NCBI RefSeq assembly: GCF_000334455.1
Contig: NZ_BANX01000005.1
Span: forward strand, 310,001 to 374,000
DNA from: Gordonia soli NBRC 108243
Lineage (GTDB): Bacteria; Actinomycetota; Actinomycetes; Mycobacteriales; Mycobacteriaceae
DNA length: 64,000 nt
Reading direction: 5' to 3'
A model generated the notes under the pieces. That model was not told the origin of the DNA. It worked only from the letters and a program-made list of their open reading frames with translations, and made no database searches. Below, in pieces: positions 41,983-54,659 of the stretch. Every line of letters begins with the position of its first letter. Within the stretch, counting starts at the first letter, position 1. The translations under genes and the position numbers were made by a program.

Positions 41983-43043
41983 CACAGACCCGGTATTCGA
42001 AGGACCGTAACGACGTCGCCGGGGTCATCGGCCTCTATACGCGTGGGGCCGCGATGGTGGCTGCGGCGGTGGTGCTTGCCGGTACCACCGTGACGGTCGG
42101 AACGATCGGTGTGCAGGCGCGCCTGCCTGTCGCCATAGTTGCGTTGATGAGCTTGATCGCCGGCGCGATCGTCTTGCTGCGGGTGCCTGGCGATCCGTTG
42201 CCCTGGCGCGCAGCTGTATTCGTCTCCGCTATCCCAGCAACCCAGGTCGGCGTGCTGTGCCCGTCGCTGCCGGTTCCTCTCGACCCACTGCAGTTGGCTC
42301 CGGCCGTCGGAGGGGGAGCAGTGTTGTGCGCCTTTCTCTGCACGCGAGGCCGGGTGCTGTGCGCCTGGGGAGGACAGATCGCCGCTCTCGTCGTGCTTGT
42401 GTCGTGGTCTTTGGTCGTGTCGCAACCTGTCTCCATCACCCTGGGACTGTTCGTGTCCAACGCAGGGGTGATGTTGATGGCGACCTACTTTGCCTGGCTG
42501 TTGCGGCCGGCGATCACCACACTGTTCCGCCTGCGCGCAGATCAGACCCGGCTGGAGTCACAGCGCGCGGCCGCGGAGGCCGCGCAGATCGAACGCGCAG
42601 CGCAGCAGACCCGACTGGATCGACTCGCGAGACCCATGCTGGGCCTCATCGCCCACGATTCGATGTCCGATGGGGACGTCGAACGTGCTCGCCTACTCGA
42701 AGCGTTGCTGCGTGACAGCATCAGAGCGCGAGCACTCGATGTGCCCGAGATCAATCGCGCCGCCTGGCAAGCCCGGGCGCGGGGGGTGTCGGTGCAACTC
42801 CTGGACGACGGCGCGCTGGACACTGTTGAGGTGGCCGCTTCGGCACGATCTCAGTTGTACCGCCTGATCGCCTCGTGCCTCGCCGAGGCCGGCTCCGGAA
42901 CTGTCACGGTCCGGGTCCAGCCCCCCGGCAGGCATGCTGTGGTCACTGTTGTCACCACGATCGATGGGAGCGTGAGCAGTCGAGAGTTGACAGCGAGCGC
43001 CTTGGAGCAACTCGACGAGAGCAGCGGGTGGCAGGTGACATGA
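41970..43043 (+). CDS. Kinase-like membrane protein with degenerate catalytic half
   Basis: 357 residues. The N-terminal half mirrors the preceding kinase: about six hydrophobic segments ending with LFVSNAGVMLMATYFAWLL. A helical linker (LESQRAAAEAAQIERAAQQT) follows, then a region with the size and spacing of a dimerisation and ATPase domain (LLEALLRDSIRARALDVPEI, LYRLIASCLAEAGSGTVTVR). No HDxV phospho-acceptor, N box or G box can be found. It is best described as a pseudokinase or accessory sensor for the adjacent kinase. GTG start inside the kinase gene. The three genes form one tightly coupled operon. Confidence 0.72.
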   Translation: MAALTQTRYSKDRNDVAGVIGLYTRGAAMVAAAVVLAGTTVTVGTIGVQARLPVAIVALMSLIAGAIVLLRVPGDPLPWRAAVFVSAIPATQVGVLCPSLPVPLDPLQLAPAVGGGAVLCAFLCTRGRVLCAWGGQIAALVVLVSWSLVVSQPVSITLGLFVSNAGVMLMATYFAWLLRPAITTLFRLRADQTRLESQRAAAEAAQIERAAQQTRLDRLARPMLGLIAHDSMSDGDVERARLLEALLRDSIRARALDVPEINRAAWQARARGVSVQLLDDGALDTVEVAASARSQLYRLIASCLAEAGSGTVTVRVQPPGRHAVVTVVTTIDGSVSSRELTASALEQLDESSGWQVT

Positions 43044-43060
43044 CGATGTGAGCACCGACC

Positions 43061-43774
43061 TCACCGTGTGACCGGTCTTTCTCGGCCCGCAGTGGTGCTT
43101 CTCATTGTTCCTGCGAGTGTCGAGACGTCGTCGCCGTGCGGTCCGCGCGTGGACTTCAGCCGTCTTCGCGACAACAGTTCGCGCCAGCATCGATCTGAAC
43201 ATGTCTGTCGCTTGTACCCGGCCGGCGGGAGCGGACACCACGAGCTGCCGCAGATTGCGCAGCTACAGACGCGCACCCTTCGGGCTCGCTTGCCGTTTGC
43301 GGCAGCGGTTCGGCTCTGCGCCACAGCGGATGCCCCGGCTCGCTGGAACGAGCGCGAAGTGCGTGCGCGGCGAGAGGCCTCAGGGTCACGGGATTGGAGC
43401 AGCTTCTCCCATCCCCGCGACCCGATCTGGTCCCGGGCTTTGGCGGATTTGACCTCACGGGTCGCGGCCGGCAGAAGGCCTCGTCCGGTATTGAGGCCAT
43501 GGCTGAGTTTGTACTCACGGGCGGTTATCCCGTGGCGCTGATAGACGTGGACGCCCAGCCCCCGGATCCGGAGGCCACATTCGTGGCACAGAAGGCCGTC
43601 TGCGGTTTCGTCGACGAGGCCGTAGCGGCCGAAGCCGTCGGGTTCTCCTACCCGCGGCCGGGGAGATCTGTCGGGGTCCGTTCCTCGGCGCAGCTGTTTG
43701 TAGTGCATTTGGCAGTAATTGCGTGCATAGACCCGCCGATCGCAGCTTCGTGCCATACACAGCGTGCCCGTCAT
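43061..43774 (-). CDS. Zinc-finger protein with MucR/Ros-like domain
   Basis: About 237 residues with three Cys/His clusters. An N-terminal CMARSCDRRVYARNYCQMHY unit is like those preceding HNH-type or phage proteins. A central CHECGLRIRGLGVHVYQRHG with ITAREYKLSHGL closely resembles the Ros/MucR zinc-finger domain. A C-terminal CSCAICGSSWCPLP ... QTCSDRC cluster follows. Such proteins are common in actinobacteria and their phages and probably bind DNA; the target is unknown. Start uncertain: ATG 43774 or GTG 43792. Arg-rich throughout. Convergent with the signalling operon, 17 bp apart. Confidence 0.65.
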   Translation of the reverse strand: MTGTLCMARSCDRRVYARNYCQMHYKQLRRGTDPDRSPRPRVGEPDGFGRYGLVDETADGLLCHECGLRIRGLGVHVYQRHGITAREYKLSHGLNTGRGLLPAATREVKSAKARDQIGSRGWEKLLQSRDPEASRRARTSRSFQRAGASAVAQSRTAAANGKRARRVRVCSCAICGSSWCPLPPAGYKRQTCSDRCWRELLSRRRLKSTRGPHGDDVSTLAGTMRSTTAGRERPVTR

Positions 43775-43827
43775 CGAGCCCCACGCGGCCACGTCCGATC
43801 ACCGTCCGGACATGGAGAACTCCGGCG

Positions 43828-44427
43828 TCATGAGAGAGTCCACCTGTTGCGATCGACAGGATATGCAGCAACCGCCATGATCACGGTTCCTGCGCACGGA
43901 CCGTGGTCTATCTCGGTGCGCCAGACGCCGTCCAAGGTGCCGTCAGCGCGAGGTGTGTAGACCGCCAACGAATGAGCCGGCGCCCAGATCTTCGGTTTGC
44001 CCGGCCCCTGGTAGCAGTCCCACTCCCAGTCGTAACGGTGTACCCACGACCCGTCCTCCCAGGTGTAACGCGGAGGGCGCGGCAGCGTGTGGTTCTCGGG
44101 CGTGGGACCTGCCACGACCGTGGCCACGCAGCGTCCGTCTGTGCATGTGGTGACGAAGGTGTACGTATCGGCGAAGTCTGGTTCGGGTTGGCGAGCAGCC
44201 AGACTGGTCCCGGTCTTGGTGGCTGCGAATCGTTTGAGCGAGTACTGCCCGTCCCAGGCGGATGGGGCTGCAGCCGAGGCGATACCGCTCGTCGCCGATG
44301 CCAAGGCCGCCGCAGCAACGATTACCAATGCCCACACGCGAAACCGCACTGTCAGCCCGGGAATCTGATGGGCGGGACGTCGGATCTCGTTGCCGGGCAA
44401 CTGGACTCTTAATCGTGAGAGTGACAT
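43828..44427 (-). CDS. Secreted protein of a mycobacterial-type family, function unknown
   Basis: About 199 residues. A hydrophobic export signal (VWALVIVAAAALASATSGIA) is followed by a mature domain rich in aromatic residues and Cys: DGQYSLKRFAATKTGTSLAA, TFVTTCTDGRCVATVVAGP, YTWEDGSWVHRYDWEWDC and GPCAGTVIMAVAAYPV. The same pattern is common in secreted proteins of mycobacteria and relatives, function unknown; the Cys pairs likely form disulfides. Start uncertain: ATG 44427 or GTG 44352, which would give a compact signal peptide. An 18-bp inverted motif lies at 44559. Confidence 0.72.
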   Translation of the reverse strand: MSLSRLRVQLPGNEIRRPAHQIPGLTVRFRVWALVIVAAAALASATSGIASAAAPSAWDGQYSLKRFAATKTGTSLAARQPEPDFADTYTFVTTCTDGRCVATVVAGPTPENHTLPRPPRYTWEDGSWVHRYDWEWDCYQGPGKPKIWAPAHSLAVYTPRADGTLDGVWRTEIDHGPCAGTVIMAVAAYPVDRNRWTLS

Positions 44428-44558
44428 CGATTCGACTGCACCCGCTCTCGTCCGGTAGCGCCCGTTCCGAAGCTGCTGCGACGAACGGTGAACTACAGCC
44501 TGGGGGCACTGCGTTGATGGCATCGACTCGACACTATTCACGCCCACGGTGCCGGCCT

Positions 44559-44576
44559 AGTCCCAGAAATCGGACG
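44559..44576. promoter_or_regulatory. 18-bp inverted motif upstream of the secreted protein
   Basis: AGTCCCAGAAATCGGACG, one mismatch from the site upstream of the response regulator (40053), 131 bp before the ATG at 44427. Confidence 0.5.
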
Positions 44577-44875
44577 TCGCCCATGATGTACCTGCCTGGG
44601 CAGGCTCGAACCGTGAGTTTGCCCGATCTCGGCGCACCGTCGTTGCCGAGGGGGTCAGGGGCCGTCAGCCGACTCGACCAGACCAGGATGGACCGGGGTC
44701 CGCAGCGAGGATCGCCCGCTGGTGATCGGACCCCGGCCCATGCCCGTTGACGGTGCAACCGGGGATCACCCGGTGACCGTGGTTCTTCGGGGCGCGCCGA
44801 GGCGCGGTTCGGTGCGGCAGGAGAGTACCGGGACCGGACTTGTCGAGATGAGCTGTCGGGACTGGTGGTTCGAGC
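44577..44875. other. Intergenic stretch with inverted repeats
   Basis: No convincing gene. CCTGCCTGGGCAGG is a small palindrome near 44589. The 58-bp repeat copy 2 lies at 44701 within a perfect 10-bp stem (44691-44734). The rest is the 3' side of leuA. Confidence 0.4.
44701..44756 (+). repeat. About 56-bp direct repeat, copy 2
   Basis: Matches 32948-33005 in the same orientation. CCGGGGTCCG at 44691 and CGGACCCCGG at 44725 are perfect 10-bp arms around a nested CAGCG/CGCTG hairpin, so this copy can fold into a strong stem-loop. Confidence 0.75.
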
Positions 44876-46861
<1,986 letters not shown>

Positions 46862-46973
46862 TCACCGTCGGTGAGGCCAAAGGCTCCCGATTTCCCGGCA
46901 GGCGCGCACACGCTCGATCGGCTCGCCCACCCGGGCCCGGACCGGGTTGGCGGGTGGGCGCCGAGTGCGGCGA

Positions 46974-47534
46974 TCAGTGCAACGGATGCCCCCAGGAGCC
47001 GGCAAAGGCGATCTCCGACAACGGCAGTCGCTCCCGGGGTGCCTCGTCGCGTTCGCGGATCTCGGCGGCGACGGTGGCCGGGTCGGCGAGTTTGCCGATG
47101 CCCAGCAGGACCAGCGGTCGGCGGTCGGCGGGGATGGCGAAGCGTTCGATGGTGGCCGCGGCGTCGAAGCCCGCCATCGGATGTCCGTTGTAGCCGAGGG
47201 ACTCGGCCTGCAGGATCATCTGCCCCACGGCCAGCCCGGCGTCGACCGCCGCGTAGGTGTGAGCCTTCTCGTCGTCGGGGTCGTCGGCGGTGCAGACCAG
47301 GACGAGCGCCGACGACGCGGGCGCCCAGCCGGCATTTCCGCGGGTGAGGGCTTCCACGAGGCCGTCGAACGTCTCGTCGCCCCGCACCCCGACGACGAAC
47401 CGGACCGGCTGCACTCGGCCCCACGTCGGGGCCCAGCGCCCTGCTTCGAGGATGCTGTCCAGGTCTTCGGTGGTGATGTCCGCGGTGGCGTCGTAGCCAC
47501 GCGCGCTCCAGCGTTCGGCGATCAGTCGGTGCAC
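46974..47534 (-). CDS. Nitroreductase family protein
   Basis: 186-residue FMN-dependent NAD(P)H oxidoreductase. The family N-terminus is short here (MHRLIAERWSARGYDATADI). LEAGRWAPTWGRVQPVRFVV supplies FMN contacts, then LAVGQMILQAESLGYNGHPM and RRPLVLLGIGKLADP. It would reduce nitro compounds or quinones, or act as a dehydrogenase on an unknown natural substrate. GTG start at 47534. It stands between the MFS pump and leuA in the same direction. Confidence 0.85.
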   Translation of the reverse strand: MHRLIAERWSARGYDATADITTEDLDSILEAGRWAPTWGRVQPVRFVVGVRGDETFDGLVEALTRGNAGWAPASSALVLVCTADDPDDEKAHTYAAVDAGLAVGQMILQAESLGYNGHPMAGFDAAATIERFAIPADRRPLVLLGIGKLADPATVAAEIRERDEAPRERLPLSEIAFAGSWGHPLH

Positions 47535-47591
47535 TCGGCCCAGACTAGAGATCCGCGCAGGGGATGGCCGTCTCGCGGGTGGGGCCGCCGG

Positions 47592-49151
47592 TCAGCGCGC
47601 CGGGCAGTCGGCGGTCTCGTGGGCTGGCTCCTCCGCCACCGCGGGGGCGGGTCGTCCGCGCATCACGACGGCGAGCACCACGCCGAGCACGGCCAGCGCG
47701 ATCACGACGGCCAGTGAGGCCGCTTGCATTCCGTCGACGAAACCCTGTCGGGCGGCGTCGGCGAGTTGATCGCCCGCGGGACCCATACCCAGGGCCCGAT
47801 GCAGGGTGTCGCCGAGTGTGTCGCCGAACATCGCGCCGTCCGAGTGTGCCCGGAACACCAGCGTCGCCAACGATCCGAGCAGGGCCAGCCCCAGGGCGGT
47901 ACCGAGTTCGAAGCTCGTCTCCGAGATGCCCGACGCCGCGCCCGACCGTTCGACGGGCACCGACCCCACCACGACGTCGGAGACCAGGCTGAACTGGATG
48001 CCGTAGCCGACGCCGGCGATCGAGGTGAAGACGAGGTAGATCCAGATCGGGCTGGACGTGGTCAGCAACAGCAGGCCGAGGTTGCCGGTGGCGGCCATGA
48101 CGACCGAACCGACGAAGGCGGTGCGGGTCCCCACCAAGGTGGCGATCCGGGTCGCGCCGATGGAGAAGGTCGCGACGGCCACCGCCATCGGCAGGCCGGC
48201 CAACGCGGCGGCCAGGACGTCGTGGCCCATCACCGACTGCAGGTAGACGCCCGTGAGGTACGACATCCCACCCAGCGCCATCATGCCGACCAGAGCGGTC
48301 ACCACGGCGGCACTGAACTGGACGTTGCGGAACAGGGCCAGATCGAGCAGCGGGGTCGCCGCCCGACGCTGATGAGCGATGAACAGTGCGAACATCGCGA
48401 CGCCGAACACGCCGATCAGCACGACTCCGACTCCCGCACCGTCAGCGGCGAGCGTCTTGATCGCGTAGACGATCGGCAGGATGCCGGCCAGTGACAGCAC
48501 CACGCCGGTGATGTCGAAGGGGCCGGTCGACTCGGCACGGTACTCGGGCACGAGCTTGGGTGCGAGCACGAAGAGCACGGCCAACACCGGTACGTTGATC
48601 AGGAACACGACGCCCCACCAGAAGTGGTGCAGCAGAACACCGCCGACGACCGGACCGATCGCGCTACCGCCGGCGAAGGCCGCGGTCCAGACGCCGATGG
48701 CCTTGCCGCGGTCGCGGGCGTTCGGGAACATGTTGGCGATCAGCGACAGGCTCGACGGCATCAGGGTCGCGCCACCGATGCCCATCACCGCGCGGGCGAT
48801 GATCAGCACCGCGGCGGTCGGGGCGAACGCGGCAACCACCGATGCGACACCGAATAGCGCGGCGCCGAGGAGGAGTACGCGCCGCCGACCGACCCGATCG
48901 CCGACATTGCCCATCGTGATCAGCAGGCCGGCGATGAGGAAGCCGTAGATGTCGAGGATCCACAGCTGCTGGGTCGCCGACGGCTCGATGGCGTCGGTGA
49001 TCGCGGGGATCGCCAGATAAAGGACCGAGAAGTCCATCGACACCAGCAACACCGGAAGCGTCAGGACGGCCAGTCCCCACCAGGCGCGTCGATCGGTCGC
49101 CGGGGTGGTACCGGTGGTCTGATCTGCAGCTCCGGGCTGGATGGTCGACAT
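47592..49151 (-). CDS. MFS drug efflux transporter, DHA2 family
   Basis: 519-residue transporter with about 14 membrane helices, proton-coupled exporter type. MFS motifs: DFSVLYLAIPAITDAIE in helix 1, GNVGDRVGRRRVLLLGAALF (motif A), and GSAIGPVVGGVLLHHFWWGV (antiporter motif C, helix 5). It probably exports antiseptics or antibiotics and belongs to the group of EmrB/QacA-like pumps. ATG at 49151 with CAGGAG ahead. The divergent TetR at 49298 and the GTAC palindromes between them give the classic repressor-pump arrangement. Confidence 0.92.
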   Translation of the reverse strand: MSTIQPGAADQTTGTTPATDRRAWWGLAVLTLPVLLVSMDFSVLYLAIPAITDAIEPSATQQLWILDIYGFLIAGLLITMGNVGDRVGRRRVLLLGAALFGVASVVAAFAPTAAVLIIARAVMGIGGATLMPSSLSLIANMFPNARDRGKAIGVWTAAFAGGSAIGPVVGGVLLHHFWWGVVFLINVPVLAVLFVLAPKLVPEYRAESTGPFDITGVVLSLAGILPIVYAIKTLAADGAGVGVVLIGVFGVAMFALFIAHQRRAATPLLDLALFRNVQFSAAVVTALVGMMALGGMSYLTGVYLQSVMGHDVLAAALAGLPMAVAVATFSIGATRIATLVGTRTAFVGSVVMAATGNLGLLLLTTSSPIWIYLVFTSIAGVGYGIQFSLVSDVVVGSVPVERSGAASGISETSFELGTALGLALLGSLATLVFRAHSDGAMFGDTLGDTLHRALGMGPAGDQLADAARQGFVDGMQAASLAVVIALAVLGVVLAVVMRGRPAPAVAEEPAHETADCPAR

Positions 49152-49200
49152 ACTGGGTGCTCCTGAGATGTGCACCCTGGCGGGTGCGGTGCGGTCGGCG

Positions 49201-49246
49201 CGTACGCCGTACGCGTTGACGGTATGACCATGAGTACGCTGTACGC
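49201..49246. promoter_or_regulatory. Tandem GTAC palindromes, TetR operators
   Basis: CGTACGCCGTACG (49201-49213) and GTACGCTGTAC (49234-49244) in the divergent MFS/TetR gap. The second has the same core as 934-946 in front of the DrrA-type ABC ATPase. Confidence 0.65.
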
Positions 49247-49297
49247 AACTCGAATATTCCCGGGTCGACCCGGCAGGTCCCCCGATCGGACGAGAGA

Positions 49298-49993
49298 ATG
49301 GACGACGTGCCGACCGCCGACAACCCGAAGCTCACGCTCGAGGCCATCGTCGACGTGGCCATCTCGCTGGCCGATCGCGACGGGCTGTCTGCGTTGTCGA
49401 TGCGCCGGATCGCCGACGAACTCGGCGTCGGCGCGATGTCGCTCTACCGGCACGTCGCCGACAAGGACGCCCTGATCCAGGCCATGTCCGAGGAGACCGG
49501 TCGGCAGTTCTCGTACCCCTGGGATCAGGACGGCGAGTGGACCTGGCGTGAACGCGTGCAGATCGCGGTCGACATCGACTGGGACCTGTACCGCGCGCAC
49601 CCCTGGGTGGTGCTGGCCTATGCCTCGCCGAGGCACAGCTTCGGCGACGAGGCGTTGCGCTGTCTCGATTGGTTCGCCGCCGGATTCCTCGATCTCGGTG
49701 TCTCGATCGAGCAGGCCACCGACATGGCGCTCACCGTCTGGGGTTTCGTCCAGGGGGTGGCGCTGGCGGCGGTCGGTGACGAGTTGCTCCGAGCGGAGTC
49801 GTCGCCCGATGACCACCCCGGCGGTCTGGTCGACCTGATCGAGGGCCGTTCGAGTGCGCCGCCGCCGCACCTCGGTCGTCTCGCCGGCAGCGAGGAGGCG
49901 CGCACGCTGGTCGACCTCCGGGCGCGACTCGACCAGGGCATCGCCTACCTCTGCGCGGGATTCGAGGCGGCTGCGGGTCGGGTCGCCGACTGA
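49298..49993 (+). CDS. TetR family regulator with tetracycline-repressor-type C-terminal domain
   Basis: 231 residues. The helix-turn-helix is near 30-55 (MRRIADELGVGAMSLYRHVA, DKDALIQAM). The C-terminal domain resembles the TetR_C_1 group that senses drugs (AHPWVVLAYASPRHSFGDEA). It should repress the divergent MFS pump and itself through the GTAC sites, and possibly the ABC exporter at the left end of the window, which carries the same motif. ATG at 49298. Confidence 0.9.
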   Translation: MDDVPTADNPKLTLEAIVDVAISLADRDGLSALSMRRIADELGVGAMSLYRHVADKDALIQAMSEETGRQFSYPWDQDGEWTWRERVQIAVDIDWDLYRAHPWVVLAYASPRHSFGDEALRCLDWFAAGFLDLGVSIEQATDMALTVWGFVQGVALAAVGDELLRAESSPDDHPGGLVDLIEGRSSAPPPHLGRLAGSEEARTLVDLRARLDQGIAYLCAGFEAAAGRVAD

Positions 49994-50020
49994 CCGTCGG
50001 CGCCCCGCATCATCGGCCGG

Positions 50021-50713
50021 TCATGCCCGACCGCTGAGTTCGACGGTGTCGCCGACCTTTCCGGGCAGGTTGACGCTGGTGTAGCCGTTCGCCGGGTCGC
50101 GGACGTGCTCGAGATAGTCGGCGAGGTCGGGGCTCTCGGCGTTGTCGGCGAGGATCAAGGTGCCCGATGCGAGCCGGGGCTCGAGCAGCCGGATGACGGG
50201 TAGGTACAGGTCCTTCCACCCGTCGAGGACGACGAAGTCGATCGGCGCCGGGATGTCGGCGAGTGTCTCGAGGGCGTCACCTGCGTGCACGGTGATGAGG
50301 TCGGCGAGGCCGACGTCGGTGAAGGTGGCGGATGCCGCGGCGACCTTCGACGCGCTGAGCTCTGTGGTGTGGATGTGCCCACCGCCGTTGTCGCGCAGGG
50401 CTGCCGCCAGATGGATCGTCGACAAGCCGAAGGACGTGCCGAACTCGACGACCGTCGTCGGGCGGGTGGCCCGGACGAGCGAGTAGAGGAGCCGGCCGGT
50501 GTCGCGGCCGATGGCCATGAACGACTCGCTCGCGTCGTCGGCTCGGCGTTGCGCCGACGACAGTGGCGGCGATTGGGTGGTGTCGCTCAGCGGCAGCGCG
50601 TTGCCGCTCGGGCGCGGGCCGTCGGATCGTGGCCTGCGTACCTGGCCTTCGGCCTGCGCATAGAGACGTTCGAGGGTGCCGGCGACGGGCTCGCTGTCGA
50701 GGGTGGTGGCCAT
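50021..50713 (-). CDS. Class I SAM-dependent methyltransferase (O-methyltransferase type)
   Basis: 230 residues. SAM motif I is VVEFGTSFGLSTIHLAAAL, then HTTELSASKVAAA (acidic ribose ligand) and FVVLDGWKDLYLPVIRLLEP, which is the Methyltransf_24/O-methyltransferase pattern with the metal-binding-like Asp. The substrate is unknown; relatives methylate catechols or small metabolites. ATG at 50713. Convergent with the TetR gene. Immediately upstream is a 21-bp tandem repeat. Confidence 0.85.
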   Translation of the reverse strand: MATTLDSEPVAGTLERLYAQAEGQVRRPRSDGPRPSGNALPLSDTTQSPPLSSAQRRADDASESFMAIGRDTGRLLYSLVRATRPTTVVEFGTSFGLSTIHLAAALRDNGGGHIHTTELSASKVAAASATFTDVGLADLITVHAGDALETLADIPAPIDFVVLDGWKDLYLPVIRLLEPRLASGTLILADNAESPDLADYLEHVRDPANGYTSVNLPGKVGDTVELSGRA

Positions 50714-50740
50714 GCATCCAGGTTAGTGCGTGCCCGCCCC

Positions 50741-50824
50741 GTCGATCGTGCGCTCGAAATCGTCGATCGTGCGCTCGAAACCGTCGATCGTGCGCTCGAA
50801 CTCGCCGACTGTGCGCCGACCACC
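50741..50824. repeat. 21-bp tandem repeat, four units
   Basis: Units GTCGATCGTGCGCTCGAA plus three variable bases at 50741, 50762 and 50783, and a degenerate fourth at 50804. It spans the 110-bp gap between the mannosyltransferase stop and the methyltransferase start. Confidence 0.8.
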
Positions 50825-52116
50825 TACATCGCGTGCGGGTAGACGGTGATCATGTGGGCGCCGAACCACGAGCTGCCGATCACGATCGGGATCAGCAGCG
50901 CGAGCATCGGACCGGTGCGGAGGCGTGCCAGCAGCATCGCGATCGGGATGAGCAGGACGAAGGCAGGGAGCAGAAGGCGAGCCCGACTCATCATCAGTCC
51001 GCTGGACAGCACGATCGATGCGACGACCAGAGCGCCGTAGAGCAGGATCGGCCACGGCAGTCGGGACCACACCGCGACCCCCAGGAGCAACAGCGTCGCG
51101 AGGATGATCCACGCGGTGGCGACCGGCGCGACCTCGCCGCTGTTCACCAGCACGTCGTTGACGAAGTTGACGGTGGCCACACCCCAGTCGAACTCGGTGC
51201 CCCACCCTTCGGTCTGGATCCGGAACCACCCGGTCGGCGACCCGGTGTGGGCCCACACCACGGCGAGGTAGCCGAGGTAGCCCAGCGGACTGATGACGAC
51301 GGCGGCCCAGGCGCGCGGACCGTCCTTGCGGGCGATCAGCGCGGCCAGGATCACCACTCCGATGACTACGGCCGCGGTCGGGCGCGTGAGTCCGGCCAGC
51401 GAGGCGCAGATGCCGGCGAGGATCCATCGGTGCTCGACGACGCCGATCAACGCCCATACCGCGAGCGCGCAGAACAGCGCTTCGGTGTAGGCCATGTTCA
51501 GCACCACTGACATCGGTGTGGCGGCGAAGAGTGCCGCGGCCAGCAGGCCGACCCGTCGGGGTGATGACGAGCCGATGGGCGACCGATCGCCCATCGTCTT
51601 CGCGCAGAACCCGGCGAGACGTGCGGCGCCGACCGCCGCGAGGCATCCGAGGACCAGATTCACCAGGATCGCGGAACCGAACGGGGTCAGCAGGGGTAGG
51701 CGCGCGAGGGTCCCGACCAGATACGGATAGCCGGGGAAGAACGCGTACGCGGTGTCGATGGTGTGCAGCCCGCGGGCATCGGTCTGGGTGTAAGGCACGT
51801 CACGGTAGCCGTACTCCGCGATGGCCAGCATCCACTTGCCGTCCCACAGCCCCAGCGCATTGCCGAGGGTGGTGTCGCGCAGCTGGGTGAAGCGCGCGAG
51901 CACGAGGATCCCGACTGCCCGGATCGCGAGGAAGACGACGATCGGCTCGACCCACGATCGGTGCCGGTAGAACCACCCGGTCACCGACGTACCGATGCTC
52001 GGACGCGGGGGCGGATCGTCGACTCCGGACGATGCCGTGGACGGCGTCGCCGCGGTCGACGACCTGCGTCCCGCACCGTCCTCGTCGGTGCCGTCGATCT
52101 CGGTTGAGGTGGCCAC
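50824..52116 (-). CDS. GT-C mannosyltransferase-like membrane protein (PIG-V type)
   Basis: 430 residues. After a hydrophilic tail of about 45 residues come about ten membrane helices. The first extracytoplasmic loop carries LGLWDGKWMLAIAEYGY, the WDxxWY-type signature with the catalytic Asp of PIG-V/PimE-like polyprenyl-phosphate-mannose-dependent transferases, followed by YAFFPGYPYLVG and later GLTRPTAAVVIG. It probably adds a sugar to a phosphatidylinositol mannoside or another envelope lipid; the acceptor is not known. GTG start at 52116. It is divergent from lysC with about 115 bp between. Confidence 0.82.
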   Translation of the reverse strand: MATSTEIDGTDEDGAGRRSSTAATPSTASSGVDDPPPRPSIGTSVTGWFYRHRSWVEPIVVFLAIRAVGILVLARFTQLRDTTLGNALGLWDGKWMLAIAEYGYRDVPYTQTDARGLHTIDTAYAFFPGYPYLVGTLARLPLLTPFGSAILVNLVLGCLAAVGAARLAGFCAKTMGDRSPIGSSSPRRVGLLAAALFAATPMSVVLNMAYTEALFCALAVWALIGVVEHRWILAGICASLAGLTRPTAAVVIGVVILAALIARKDGPRAWAAVVISPLGYLGYLAVVWAHTGSPTGWFRIQTEGWGTEFDWGVATVNFVNDVLVNSGEVAPVATAWIILATLLLLGVAVWSRLPWPILLYGALVVASIVLSSGLMMSRARLLLPAFVLLIPIAMLLARLRTGPMLALLIPIVIGSSWFGAHMITVYPHAM

Positions 52117-52231
52117 CGCACGATCGTAGGTCGGGTGTGGCCTGCTCCACTTCATCGACACCTGCACGGGCAGCCGGGACGTGCGCCGGTAAGGTGATTG
52201 CCGCAGACGGACAACCTTGGAGGGACCGAAC

Positions 52232-54558
<2,327 letters not shown>

Positions 54559-54564
54559 ACTGCG

Positions 54565-54596
54565 GTCCGATTCGGATCGACGCATCCGGATCGGAC
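54565..54596 (+). terminator. Terminator hairpin of lysC-asd
   Basis: GTCCGATTCGGAT, six-base loop, ATCCGGATCGGAC: a 13-base stem with one 2-base internal mismatch, 6 bp after the asd stop, followed by AATT. Confidence 0.75.
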
Positions 54597-54659
54597 AATT
54601 CGGCCCGGTTTATGACCCCGGTCACCGGGCTAAGTTACTGTGCGGTAGCTTACTGCTCC

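Noticed and set aside
41970-43043. Second active histidine kinase in the operon
   Set aside because: The phospho-acceptor His and all ATP-binding boxes are missing.
43061-43774. Prophage
   Set aside because: One zinc-finger protein only; no integrase, terminase, capsid or lysis genes around it.
32948-44756. Integrative element with att sites
   Set aside because: No integrase, relaxase or tRNA gene at either repeat; the repeats are imperfect, so only a loose boundary is proposed.
50741-50824. CRISPR array
   Set aside because: The units are directly adjacent without spacers, and no cas gene is present.
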